NCBI RefSeq assembly: GCF_036924535.1 | Contig: NZ_JAZHRT010000001.1 | Location: 4,030,001-4,094,000 of the forward strand | DNA from: Bradyrhizobium sp. AZCC 2262 | GTDB lineage: Bacteria > Pseudomonadota > Alphaproteobacteria > Rhizobiales > Xanthobacteraceae | Length of the DNA: 64,000 nt | Reading direction: 5' to 3' | Shown: piece after piece, positions 36,711 to 45,360 of the stretch | How the letters are laid out: every line of letters begins with the position of its first letter | How positions within the stretch are numbered: position 1 is the stretch's first letter | Translations under genes and position numbers: made by a program | Notes under the pieces: model-generated | The model's input: only the letters and a program-made list of their open reading frames with translations | Databases searched by the model: none | What the model was told of the DNA's origin: nothing

Positions 36711-36789
36711 GTCATTGCGAGCGAAGCGAAGCAATCCATTTCGCCGCTTGCAGCATGGATTGCTTCGTCGCTTCGCTCCTCGCAATGAC
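36711..36789. repeat. GTCATTGCGAGCGAAGCGAAGC palindrome, copy 1
   Basis: Begins GTCATTGCGAGCGAAGCG and ends with its complement CTCGCAATGAC; the inner arms AAGCAATCCAT and ATGGATTGCTTCG also pair. Lies between convergent genes. Confidence 0.85.
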
Positions 36790-36804
36790 TTGGTTAGTTC
36801 TCGC

Positions 36805-39102
36805 TCACGCCGCCACGACGCGTGGACCCGGCTCGACCGCGTCAGAGTCCTGACACGGCTTGCTCAGCATCGTCACCTCGGAGAAGCCGACCGCCCTGAG
36901 CTGGTCGCACATCAGTGCGCGTGCGTCCTGCGCCATCGACGCTTCGGGCACCACGACGGCCCGCGCCTGCGACGTCAGCAATTCGGCCGGCAGATCGGAG
37001 GCCGCGCCGGCATCCAGCAGCACATGGTCGTAGACCCGCAGCAGCGCGTCGATCGCGAGCGTCAACCGCGGCGACTGAAGCTGCGCGCGGTCGAAGCCGG
37101 GGCGTCCGGCGCTGACGAGATGAACGCGCGACAGCCGGTCCCTGGTGATGATCTGCGCAAACGACGCCTCGCCCTGCATCAGTTCGGCAAGCCCGGGCGC
37201 AACCGGATCGACCGACGCCGCGGGAATCATCGGCACGGATGCCACGAGATCGACGACCACGACTTTCGCCTGCTGCGCCATTAACCGCGCCAGCGTCAGC
37301 GCGGTCAGCGTGATGCTCTCGCTCGATGCCGTGCCGAGCACGGTAACCTTGCGCGCCGCGGAGCCTGCGCCAACCAGGACATCCGCCATTTGCTCGACTT
37401 CACTGATTTCCGCCGCGATATCCATGCGAGGGTCCACGCGCGGTTCATTCAACACCGGCTCGGTGTGATCCACGTCAGCGAGCTCCGCCACGGAAAGCTC
37501 GGGCGCGATCGCCGGCGCGTGCACCGATTCCGGCGGAGCAGCCAGGATGATTTCGGGCGCAATTTCGCGCGCAACTTCCAGCGAAGCCGCACCGGGTCTC
37601 CGCGGCGCGGTCATGCGCAACAGCTCGCCGGTCGCGATCGCCCCCGAGGTGAGCAGCAAGGTCGCCAGCGTCGCGATCAGCACGATCGGCAGTTTCTTCG
37701 GATAGGCCGGGGTGTTGGAGACGGTGGCGCGCGAGATGATGCGGCCATCGGCCGGTGCCGCCTCGATATTCTCGCGGGCGCTCGCCTCGCGGTATTTGGC
37801 GAGATAGGATTCCAGCAGATCACGCTGGGACTTGGCTTCGCGCTCGAGCGCGCGGAGCTGCACGTCCTGGCCGTTGTTGGAGGACGCCTGCTTCTTGAGC
37901 TGATCGAGGCTCGACGTCAACCCATCGACCTGGTCGCTGGCCAAGCGCGCGTCGTTTTCCAGCGAGCGCGCAATCTTGCTCGCCTCGTCGCGGATCTGAC
38001 TCTCGATGTCGGCGAGCTGCGCCTTCAATTCCTTGATGCGCGGATGGTTGCCGAGCAGCGTCGACGACTGTTCAGCAAGTTGCGCCCGCAGCGTCATCCG
38101 CTGCTCGGACGGCCTGCGCATCGATTCGGAGTTGAGCACTTCGGAGGCCTCGATCGGCTTACCGCTCCTTAGCAACTCGCGGATCAGTCGCGCCCTGGCT
38201 TCTGCATTCGCCTTCAGCGCGCGGGCGTTGTTCAACTGCGTGTTGAGTTCGCCCATCTGCTGGTTGGAGAGCGTAGTGTTGTTGGTCCCGACAAACAGGC
38301 TCGACCTGGAGCGGAAATCCTCGACGCGGGACTCGTCTTCGGCCACCTTCCTGCGCAGTCTTTCGATTTCACCTGACAGCCACTGCCCTGCCGACTTCGC
38401 CTGCTGCTGCCGCGCATCCTGCTGCAGCACCAGATAACCTTCGGCGATAGAGTTGGCGACGCGCGCGGCAAGTTCGGGATCGCGCGACTGGAATTCGATG
38501 ACGATGACGCGGGACTTGTCGACGGCGTAGGCCGTGAAGCGATCGTAATAGGCTTCCAGGACGCGCTCTTCCGGCGTCAGCGAGAGCGGGTCGCGTCCGA
38601 TGCCGACCAGGGCCAGCATCGATTTCAGCGGCGAAAATCCCTGCAGCACCGGATCGAATTCGAGGCGCTCGGCGAGCTTGTTCTTCCTGATTATCTCGCG
38701 GGCCAGGTCGCGCGACTGTACCAGCTGCACCTGACTGGTGACGGCTTCGGCGTCGAGCGCGCTGCGTTCCTCGTTGCGTTCGCCGGTCGGACGCAGGAAC
38801 ACGTTTTCGCGCCCGTCGATCAGGATGCGCGCTTCCGACTTGAATCGAGGCGTGACCATGTTGACCGCGGCGAGCGATGCCACCAGCACCAGCATCGTCG
38901 GGACGATGATCAAAGCTCGCTTGCGTATCAGCGTCTGGCCGAGCGCATGCAGATCGAGATCGCCGGTTTCGGATGCTGCGACGGGCTTCAGGGCCGAAGG
39001 TGCAGGCCTCGCGGTCGCCCGCTGCACCACCGGCCTGTCCTTGCCTGCACGCCAGAACGCCAAACGCATCGCACACTCCCGCGGACGCAACTGCTGGTCC
39101 AC
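36805..39102 (-). CDS. Exopolysaccharide chain-length/transport protein with degenerate BY-kinase domain
   Basis: A 765-residue inner-membrane protein: a Wzz/GumC domain (two membrane helices near 65-85 and 490-510) enclosing a long coiled coil (about 230-470), then a cytoplasmic region (about 590-765) related to bacterial tyrosine kinases. In that region the Walker A loop reads GTASSESITLT, lacking the GK[ST] core, and there is no C-terminal tyrosine cluster; only the Walker A'-like VVVVDLVAS is recognisable. It probably controls polymer length without its own kinase activity. GTG 39102 is preceded by GGGAGGG at good spacing. It faces the glycosyltransferase gene, which lies to its right. 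Confidence 0.86.
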   Translation of the reverse strand: MDQQLRPRECAMRLAFWRAGKDRPVVQRATARPAPSALKPVAASETGDLDLHALGQTLIRKRALIIVPTMLVLVASLAAVNMVTPRFKSEARILIDGRENVFLRPTGERNEERSALDAEAVTSQVQLVQSRDLAREIIRKNKLAERLEFDPVLQGFSPLKSMLALVGIGRDPLSLTPEERVLEAYYDRFTAYAVDKSRVIVIEFQSRDPELAARVANSIAEGYLVLQQDARQQQAKSAGQWLSGEIERLRRKVAEDESRVEDFRSRSSLFVGTNNTTLSNQQMGELNTQLNNARALKANAEARARLIRELLRSGKPIEASEVLNSESMRRPSEQRMTLRAQLAEQSSTLLGNHPRIKELKAQLADIESQIRDEASKIARSLENDARLASDQVDGLTSSLDQLKKQASSNNGQDVQLRALEREAKSQRDLLESYLAKYREASARENIEAAPADGRIISRATVSNTPAYPKKLPIVLIATLATLLLTSGAIATGELLRMTAPRRPGAASLEVAREIAPEIILAAPPESVHAPAIAPELSVAELADVDHTEPVLNEPRVDPRMDIAAEISEVEQMADVLVGAGSAARKVTVLGTASSESITLTALTLARLMAQQAKVVVVDLVASVPMIPAASVDPVAPGLAELMQGEASFAQIITRDRLSRVHLVSAGRPGFDRAQLQSPRLTLAIDALLRVYDHVLLDAGAASDLPAELLTSQARAVVVPEASMAQDARALMCDQLRAVGFSEVTMLSKPCQDSDAVEPGPRVVAA

Positions 39103-39324
39103 TCGAACCCTCCCGAGTACACTCCATTATGGTTGCCGCTGGGTTAATTTGCCTGTTTGCACCGCGAGACGACGCGCCGCACGTGCACGGTCATTTTTTG
39201 TTAACCATGAACACCCCTTAATCGGAGGATACTTTTTCAGGATTCCCATGATGCGAGGCGTACCCGCTCCAATCCCATGTCCGGTTGCTGCGCTCGTGCT
39301 CGTCGGCGAGCGCTGGTTCTGATC

Positions 39325-40458
39325 ATGCCTTTCGTCGACAGTCAGCCGCTTCGTATCCTGCACGCAACGCGCGCGCCTGTCGGCGGCATTTTCCGCCATA
39401 TCCTCGATCTCGCCAACGGCCAGGCCGATCGCGGCCATCACGTCGGCATCATCGCCGACAGCCTTACCGGTGGCGAACGCGCCGAGCAGGCGCTGGCGGA
39501 AATCGCCCCGCGCCTCAAGCTCGGCGTTCACCGCAGGGCCATTCGCCGCGAACCGCTACCAAGTGATTTTTTGGTATGGGCCCGGTTCCAGCGCATGATC
39601 CGCGAACTGAAGCCGGACGTGCTGCACGGTCACGGCGCCAAGGCCGGCGCCTTCATGCGTTTGCGGACCGCTTCCCGCGACAGGATCCGGGTCTACACCC
39701 CCCATGGCGGCTCGCTGCACTTTCCGCTGGCGACGCTGAAGGGCAGCATCTATGCCCGTGTCGAACGCGCGCTGATGAACGATACCGACCTGTTCCTGTT
39801 CGAAAGCGCGTTTGCGCGCGACACCTATCAGCGCACCATAGGTACCCCGAAGGGCCTGGTGCGATGCGTCTTCAACGGCGTCACCGCCAGCGAATTCGAT
39901 CCGGTCGTGAAAGCCGAAGACGCCACCGACCTGATCTATGTCGGCGAGTTCCGGCACATCAAGGGCGCCGACCTCCTGATCGACGCGGTGGCACGGCTGC
40001 GCGCCGGCGGCCGTCCGGTGACGATCACGCTCGCCGGCGACGGCGAGGAAAGCGCAAGCCTCAAGGCCCAGGTGCGACAGCTCGGCCTCGGCGACGCCGC
40101 GCGGTTCATCGGCCACGTCAAGGCGCGTTTCGGCTTCTCCAAGGGTTCGCTGCTGGTCGTTCCCTCCCGCGGCGATTCAATGCCCTATGTCGTGATCGAG
40201 GCGGCGGCCGCCGGCATTCCGATGATCGCCGCCAATGTCGGCGGCATCCCCGAGATTTTCGGCCCGCATGGCGACGCCTTGTTTGCTCCCAACAACACAG
40301 CCGCCATGGCCGATGCCATCGAAGCCGCGCTGAAGGATCCGGCCGCGGCGAAGGAGCGGGCCAAATCGCTGCGCGAACGGATCTTCCAGCATTTTTCGCA
40401 GAAGGCGATGGTCGAGGGCGTCTTTGCCGGCTACCGCGACGCGTTTGCCAATCGTTAA
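39325..40458 (+). CDS. GT4-family glycosyltransferase
   Basis: A 377-residue GT-B glycosyltransferase. The N-terminal acceptor domain (HATRAPVGGIFRHILDLANG) and donor domain (DLIYVGEFRHIKGADLLIDA, VPSRGDSMPYVVIEAAAAGI) are complete; the E-x7-E donor motif is D-x7-E here. It should add a sugar to a lipid-linked intermediate of the exopolysaccharide. An earlier in-frame ATG (39277) is possible. The 222-base gap upstream (39103-39324) contains the two divergent promoters but no recognisable site. Confidence 0.87.
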   Translation: MPFVDSQPLRILHATRAPVGGIFRHILDLANGQADRGHHVGIIADSLTGGERAEQALAEIAPRLKLGVHRRAIRREPLPSDFLVWARFQRMIRELKPDVLHGHGAKAGAFMRLRTASRDRIRVYTPHGGSLHFPLATLKGSIYARVERALMNDTDLFLFESAFARDTYQRTIGTPKGLVRCVFNGVTASEFDPVVKAEDATDLIYVGEFRHIKGADLLIDAVARLRAGGRPVTITLAGDGEESASLKAQVRQLGLGDAARFIGHVKARFGFSKGSLLVVPSRGDSMPYVVIEAAAAGIPMIAANVGGIPEIFGPHGDALFAPNNTAAMADAIEAALKDPAAAKERAKSLRERIFQHFSQKAMVEGVFAGYRDAFANR

Positions 40459-40572
40459 CCGTTCTTTACCAACGTAACCGTTTCTTCCGATTTGTCCCGT
40501 AAGCCGTGGGTGCGAGGAATTCCGCACCGGCAGGCACGTTCCTATGTGCATGCTCCAGAACGGACGTGGACC

Positions 40573-42123
40573 ATGGAACCGATTAACGCACGCTCGATGC
40601 TCGATGCCGCGGCAACGGCCGCGATGACCGTCACCGCCGGTCACCCAGCGATCGAACGGCGCCGCAGGCTCACTCCGGCCGCCATAGCCATCAGCAACCA
40701 AAAAGTTGGCCGCGCCTACTCGCCGATCGTGATCGCAGGCGTCGTCCGTGTCATCGATTTCGTGATGCTGAGCGTGATCGGTATCGCGCTCTATTTCGGA
40801 TATGTCGTCCCGCTCAGTGGCTTTCACTGGGAATTTCTCGCGGCGATCTTCGGCGTGGCCGCAACGGCCGTGATCTGCTTCCAGGCCGCCGATATCTACC
40901 AGGTGCAGCTATTCCGCGGCCAGCTGCGCCAGATGACCCGAATGATCTCATCCTGGGCGTTCGTGTTCCTGCTGTTCATCGGCGCATCCTTCATCGTCAA
41001 GCTCGGCAACGAAATTTCGCGGCTCTGGCTTACGACGTTTTTCCTTGGCGGTATTGCGGCGCTGGTAACCGGGCGGGTGTTTTTGCGCTCACTGGTACGC
41101 GGCTGGGCCCGTCAGGGCCGGCTCGATCGCCGCACCGTCATCGTGGGCGCGGACGAGAACGGCGAAGCGCTCGTCCAGGCGCTCAAGACCCAGGATGATT
41201 CCGACATCAAGGTGCTCGGCGTATTCGACGACCGTAACGACGACCGCGCGATGGACACCTGCGCCGGCAGCCCCAAGCTCGGCAAGGTCGACGACGTCGT
41301 CGAACTGGCGCGCCGCACCCGCATCGACCTCGTGCTGTTCGCGCTGCCGATCTCGGCCGAGACGCGCATTCTGGAGATGCTGAAGAAGCTGTGGGTGCTG
41401 CCGGTCGATATCCGGCTTTCGGCCCATACCAACAAGCTGCGCTTCCGTCCGCGCTCCTATTCCTATCTCGGCGAGGTGCCGACGCTTGACGTGTTCGAGG
41501 CGCCGATCACCGACTGGGACCTGGTGATGAAGTGGCTGTTCGACCACGTCATCGGCTTCGTGATCCTGGTGCTGGCGCTGCCGGTGATGGGATTGGTCGC
41601 GCTTGCGGTCAAGCTCGACAGTCCCGGGCCGGTGCTGTTCCGTCAGAAACGCTTCGGCTTCAACAATGAGCGCATCGACGTCTTCAAGTTTCGCTCGATG
41701 TACCACCATCAGGCGGATCCGACCGCCTCCAAGGTCGTGACCCGGAACGATCCCCGCGTTACCCGTGTCGGGCGCTTCATCCGCAAGACCAGCCTCGACG
41801 AATTGCCGCAGCTCTTCAACGTCGTGTTCAAGAGCAACCTCTCGCTGGTCGGCCCTCGCCCGCATGCTGTGCAAGGCAAGCTGCAGAGCCGGCTGTTCGA
41901 CGAGGCCGTTGACGGCTATTTCGCGCGCCACCGCGTCAAGCCGGGGATCACCGGCTGGGCGCAGATCAATGGCTGGCGCGGCGAAGTCGATACCGACGAG
42001 AAGATTCAGAAGCGCGTCGAGTTCGATCTCTATTACATCGAGAACTGGTCGGTGCTGTTCGACCTCTACATTCTGCTCAAGACGCCGCTGGCGCTGATGA
42101 CCAAGAGCGAGAACGCGTACTGA
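40573..42123 (+). CDS. Undecaprenyl-phosphate glucose phosphotransferase
   Basis: A 516-residue polyisoprenyl-phosphate hexose-1-phosphate transferase of the WbaP/PssY type. Four N-terminal membrane helices, a CoA-binding-like Rossmann domain (about 185-320; [18 protein letters not shown]), a fifth helix and the catalytic bacterial sugar transferase domain (about 330-516; [54 protein letters not shown]). It starts exopolysaccharide assembly by loading the first sugar on the lipid carrier. It follows the glycosyltransferase by 114 bp. Confidence 0.92.
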   Translation: MEPINARSMLDAAATAAMTVTAGHPAIERRRRLTPAAIAISNQKVGRAYSPIVIAGVVRVIDFVMLSVIGIALYFGYVVPLSGFHWEFLAAIFGVAATAVICFQAADIYQVQLFRGQLRQMTRMISSWAFVFLLFIGASFIVKLGNEISRLWLTTFFLGGIAALVTGRVFLRSLVRGWARQGRLDRRTVIVGADENGEALVQALKTQDDSDIKVLGVFDDRNDDRAMDTCAGSPKLGKVDDVVELARRTRIDLVLFALPISAETRILEMLKKLWVLPVDIRLSAHTNKLRFRPRSYSYLGEVPTLDVFEAPITDWDLVMKWLFDHVIGFVILVLALPVMGLVALAVKLDSPGPVLFRQKRFGFNNERIDVFKFRSMYHHQADPTASKVVTRNDPRVTRVGRFIRKTSLDELPQLFNVVFKSNLSLVGPRPHAVQGKLQSRLFDEAVDGYFARHRVKPGITGWAQINGWRGEVDTDEKIQKRVEFDLYYIENWSVLFDLYILLKTPLALMTKSENAY

Positions 42124-42141
42124 GGTGAAGAATTCGCGCTC

Positions 42142-42224
42142 GTCATTGCGAGCGGAGCGAAGCAATCCATCGCGCGGCGCCGGGACAGATGGATTGCTTC
42201 GTCGCTATCGCTCCTCGCAATGAC
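42142..42224. repeat. GTCATTGCGAGCG palindrome, copy 2
   Basis: Same family as 36711-36789: GTCATTGCGAGCGGAGCGAAGC ... GCTCCTCGCAATGAC, with the same inner arms AAGCAATCCAT/ATGGATTGCTTCG and a different loop. Confidence 0.85.
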
Positions 42225-42264
42225 GGGGGACTACCGTTGTTTTGTTGCGTTGCGTGAGTGTGTG

Positions 42265-43533
42265 ATGGCGTATGCGGCGACAGCCGGGGGATCGCTCCCA
42301 TCGATGACGGCCGCGCCGGGCGTGCTTGCCTTGCAGCGCGCGATGGTGTGGCTGGTCGGAGCATCCGGCGCCATCGTCTTCATCGAACCCTCGCCCTATG
42401 AGCTGGCGACGCTTGCCGCCGCGCTGATCTTCTTCGCAACGGGGTTGCGGATGCGGCTGGTGTTCATGCCGCTGCTGTTGCTCCTGTTTCTGATCAATAT
42501 CGGCTACAGCATCAGTGCGGTCGCCGTGATGGACCGGCCGAATGTGCCGAACTGGATCGCGACGTCCTGGTACATGGCGGTCACAGTCATCTTCTTTGCG
42601 ATGGTCATCTCCGAGGACACCGCGGCGCGGCTCGACATGCTCCGGCGCGGCCTCGTTGTCGGCGCGGTGATTGCGGCGCTCGCCGGCATCGCGGGTTATT
42701 TCAATCTCGTCCCTGGCGGGCGCGACCTGCTGACGCTGTACGACCGCGCCCGCGGCACCTTCAAGGACCCGAACGTATACGGCGCGTTCCTGGTCCCGCC
42801 GGCGCTGTTCGCGCTGCAAAGCGCCGTCTCGGACAAGTTCGGCAAATCATTGCGCAACGCGATCGCCTTCGGCATCATGTCGCTGGCGATCCTGCTGGCG
42901 TTCTCGCGCGCCGCATGGGGCATGCTGATCATCACCTCCGCCGCCATGCTGGTGCTGATGGTGTTGACCAGCCGCTCGCAGTCGCAGCGATCGCGCATCA
43001 TCATCATGGCGCTGGCTGTGGTGGTGCTGGCGGCCGCGCTGGTCGCGGTACTGCTTTCATTCGATTCGATCGCGCAACTGTTCAAGCAGCGCGCCAGTTT
43101 CGACCAGAGCTATGATGAGGGTCGCTTCGGCCGCTTCGGCCGGCATATCCTTGGCGCCGAAATGGCGCTCGGGCTGCCGTTCGGCATCGGGCCGCTGCAG
43201 TTCAACCGTTACTTTCCGGAAGACACCCACAATTCCTACCTGAACGCCTTCATGTCGGGCGGCTGGCTGTCCGGCGTCTGCTATCCGGCGCTGGTCTTCG
43301 TCACCGTGCTGACGAGCTTCCGCTATGTCTTCGTTCGCGTGCCCTGGCAGCCGGCCTATCTGGCCGTCTTCGCGGCTTTCCTCGGCACCGTCGGCGAGAG
43401 TTTCATCATCGATACCGACCATTGGCGGCACTTCTGGATGATGCTGGGCACCATGTGGGGCACGTTCGTCGCGGCCGAACGCTGGAAGGCGAACCGCGAT
43501 CCGACGCTCACGGTGCGCGCGAAGGCTTCCTAG
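42265..43533 (+). CDS. O-antigen ligase/ExoQ-like polysaccharide polymerase
   Basis: A 422-residue membrane protein with about ten helices and the Wzy_C/O-antigen ligase region (RARGTFKDPNVYGAFLVPPA, LAFSRAAWGMLI, and the large periplasmic loop ending in EDTHNSYLNAFMSGGWLSG). It polymerises or ligates exopolysaccharide repeat units on the outer face of the inner membrane. An earlier start at 42220 lies inside the palindromic repeat, so ATG 42265 is preferred. Its end overlaps the convergent MarR-family gene by 26 bp. Confidence 0.87.
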   Translation: MAYAATAGGSLPSMTAAPGVLALQRAMVWLVGASGAIVFIEPSPYELATLAAALIFFATGLRMRLVFMPLLLLLFLINIGYSISAVAVMDRPNVPNWIATSWYMAVTVIFFAMVISEDTAARLDMLRRGLVVGAVIAALAGIAGYFNLVPGGRDLLTLYDRARGTFKDPNVYGAFLVPPALFALQSAVSDKFGKSLRNAIAFGIMSLAILLAFSRAAWGMLIITSAAMLVLMVLTSRSQSQRSRIIIMALAVVVLAAALVAVLLSFDSIAQLFKQRASFDQSYDEGRFGRFGRHILGAEMALGLPFGIGPLQFNRYFPEDTHNSYLNAFMSGGWLSGVCYPALVFVTVLTSFRYVFVRVPWQPAYLAVFAAFLGTVGESFIIDTDHWRHFWMMLGTMWGTFVAAERWKANRDPTLTVRAKAS

Positions 43534-44074
43534 GTCCGCTTGCCCGTCCGGGCTTCTGCTCTGGCTTTCTCGTTTGCGTTTTCCTGGGCGCATCGACCAT
43601 CGACTTCAATTCCTCGGTCGCCGCCAGCATGGTCTGATAGCCCTTCGACGCAAACTCAAGCAGCAACCGCAGCTCGGCGTCCGAGTAGGACTCCCATAGT
43701 TTGACCATGCCGCGCTGCATGTGTTCGTAGAAGCGCCCGATCTTGGCGACGTTTTCCGGGACGATCGCGATAAACACCTTGCGGCGGTCGGCGGGATCGC
43801 GCTCGCGGCGAACCAGCCCTGCCTTCTCCAGCCGATCGACGACGCCGGTAATGGCTCCGGTGGTCAGCCCCGTGACCTCCGCCAGCCGCCCGGCCGTCAC
43901 TCGGCCTTCCAGATTGAGGAAGTCCAGGCATTCGAGGTCGGAGCCGGAAATCCCGACCGTATTGGCCACCGTCTGCCCGAAAATCACACCCTGCGCGGAC
44001 GAGCGCCGCAGCGCATTCTCTAGTTCCTGCATCAGCGCAGCCCGCGCTTTCGCTCTTGACAAAGCCAGCCCCAC
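43508..44074 (-). CDS. MarR-family transcriptional regulator
   Basis: A 188-residue winged-helix regulator (GRVTAGRLAEVTGLTTGAIT, GVVDRLEKAGLVRRERDPAD, RRKVFIAI). The C-terminal 25 residues are Lys/Arg/Pro-rich and unstructured. It is divergent from an FAD monooxygenase gene, the classic arrangement for MarR-controlled catabolic or detoxifying enzymes. A perfect palindrome lies between the two starts. Confidence 0.9.
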   Translation of the reverse strand: MGLALSRAKARAALMQELENALRRSSAQGVIFGQTVANTVGISGSDLECLDFLNLEGRVTAGRLAEVTGLTTGAITGVVDRLEKAGLVRRERDPADRRKVFIAIVPENVAKIGRFYEHMQRGMVKLWESYSDAELRLLLEFASKGYQTMLAATEELKSMVDAPRKTQTRKPEQKPGRASGPRKPSRAP

Positions 44075-44089
44075 CTCTTAGTCGATATA

Positions 44090-44108
44090 TATCTTAGATG
44101 CTAAGATA
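44090..44108. promoter_or_regulatory. MarR operator palindrome
   Basis: TATCTTAG-ATG-CTAAGATA is a perfect 8-3-8 inverted repeat in the 82-bp gap between divergent genes. The arms fit the TATCTTAG-like half-sites used by MarR proteins. It would allow repression of both genes. Confidence 0.75.
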
Positions 44109-44156
44109 ATTAGCTACTGTACGTTCCTATCACTTCATAGACGCTTGGAGCAAGGC

Positions 44157-45353
44157 ATGAGCGGACGACCGAAAGCCCTGGTCATCGGCGGCGGTATCGC
44201 CGGTCCCGTGACGGCGATCTTCCTGAAAAAGGCCGGCATCGATGCCGAACTGTTCGAGGCGTGGGCTTATTCCACCGGGATCGGCGGCGGCCTGCAAATC
44301 GCGCCGAACGGCATGCATGTGCTGGCCGAGATCGGATTGGCCGACGAAATGACCCGGCGCGGATCGATCGCGGAATCCTTCGATTTCCATTCGCAATCAG
44401 GCGCCCGGCTCGGTTCCGTCAACCAGAACATGAGGCAGCGTTTCGGCCAGCCGGCGGTCAATATGTGCCGCGCCACGCTGAATGAAGCCCTCATCAACAA
44501 GGCCTGGTGCGAGAATGTCGAACTGCGGTTCGAGAAGCGGCTGGTCGCCATCGAGGACCGCGCCGACAAGCCCGTCGTCGCGCATTTCGCCGACGGCTCG
44601 TTTGCCGAGGGCGATTTCGTCATTGGCGCCGACGGCGTGCATTCCGCGGTGCGCGCGCACGTGGTTCCGGATGGACCCAAACCGTTCGACACCGGGCTGA
44701 TCGGCTTCGGCGGCTTCGTGCCGAGATCGTTGCTCGACGATATGCCGATCGGCCAACGCGTGGCGACGACGTTCGGACAAAGCGGCTTTTTCGGTTACGG
44801 CTTTTGCAGTTCCGATCCAGCCGACGGCGTGATGTGGTGGAGCACGCAGCCATCGCATGGCACCGATGCAGCGGCGTTCCGCGCCATGAGTCAGGATGCG
44901 ATCAGGCGGCACCTGCTCGATTTCCATGCCGGCTGGCACGATCCGATCCCGCGAATTCTGGAGGCAGCCAATGACATCGTGGTGACGGCGACGCTCGACG
45001 TCGCGACGCTGCCGACCTGGTCGCGCAAGCGCACGCTGTTGATCAGCGACGCCGCCCACGCCACCAGTCCGCATGCCGGCCAGGGCGCGTCGCTGGCGCT
45101 CGAAGACGCCATGCGGCTCGGCCGCCTGATGCAGGACAGGCAGGAGCTTGGACTGACGTTTCAGAATTTCGAGGCCGAGCGACGTCCCCGCGCCGAGAAG
45201 ATCGTGGCGCTCGCTCGCCGCAACGGCAACAGCAAGCGCGAATTCAGCGCCACCGGCGCCTGGATTCGCGACCGCATGCTGAAGCTGTTGCTGCCGGTCA
45301 CAGCCAAAGGAATGGACTGGATGTACGCGTATGATCCCAGAGCGGCGGCGTAA
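44157..45353 (+). CDS. FAD-dependent monooxygenase (aromatic hydroxylase family)
   Basis: A 398-residue group A flavoprotein hydroxylase. The dinucleotide-binding VIGGGIAGPVTAIFLKKAG, the DG motif GADGVHSAVRAH and the GD motif ISDAAHATSPHAGQGASLAL are present. Start ATG 44157 follows GGAGCAAGG. Likely substrate is an aromatic or related small molecule sensed by the divergent MarR protein; not identifiable from sequence. Confidence 0.9.
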   Translation: MSGRPKALVIGGGIAGPVTAIFLKKAGIDAELFEAWAYSTGIGGGLQIAPNGMHVLAEIGLADEMTRRGSIAESFDFHSQSGARLGSVNQNMRQRFGQPAVNMCRATLNEALINKAWCENVELRFEKRLVAIEDRADKPVVAHFADGSFAEGDFVIGADGVHSAVRAHVVPDGPKPFDTGLIGFGGFVPRSLLDDMPIGQRVATTFGQSGFFGYGFCSSDPADGVMWWSTQPSHGTDAAAFRAMSQDAIRRHLLDFHAGWHDPIPRILEAANDIVVTATLDVATLPTWSRKRTLLISDAAHATSPHAGQGASLALEDAMRLGRLMQDRQELGLTFQNFEAERRPRAEKIVALARRNGNSKREFSATGAWIRDRMLKLLLPVTAKGMDWMYAYDPRAAA

Positions 45354-45360
45354 CTTCATA

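Noticed and set aside
39190..39240. CtrA-type site (TTAAC...TTAA) before the glycosyltransferase
   Set aside because: The two TTAA halves are 13 bp apart, not 7, so it does not match the CtrA consensus.
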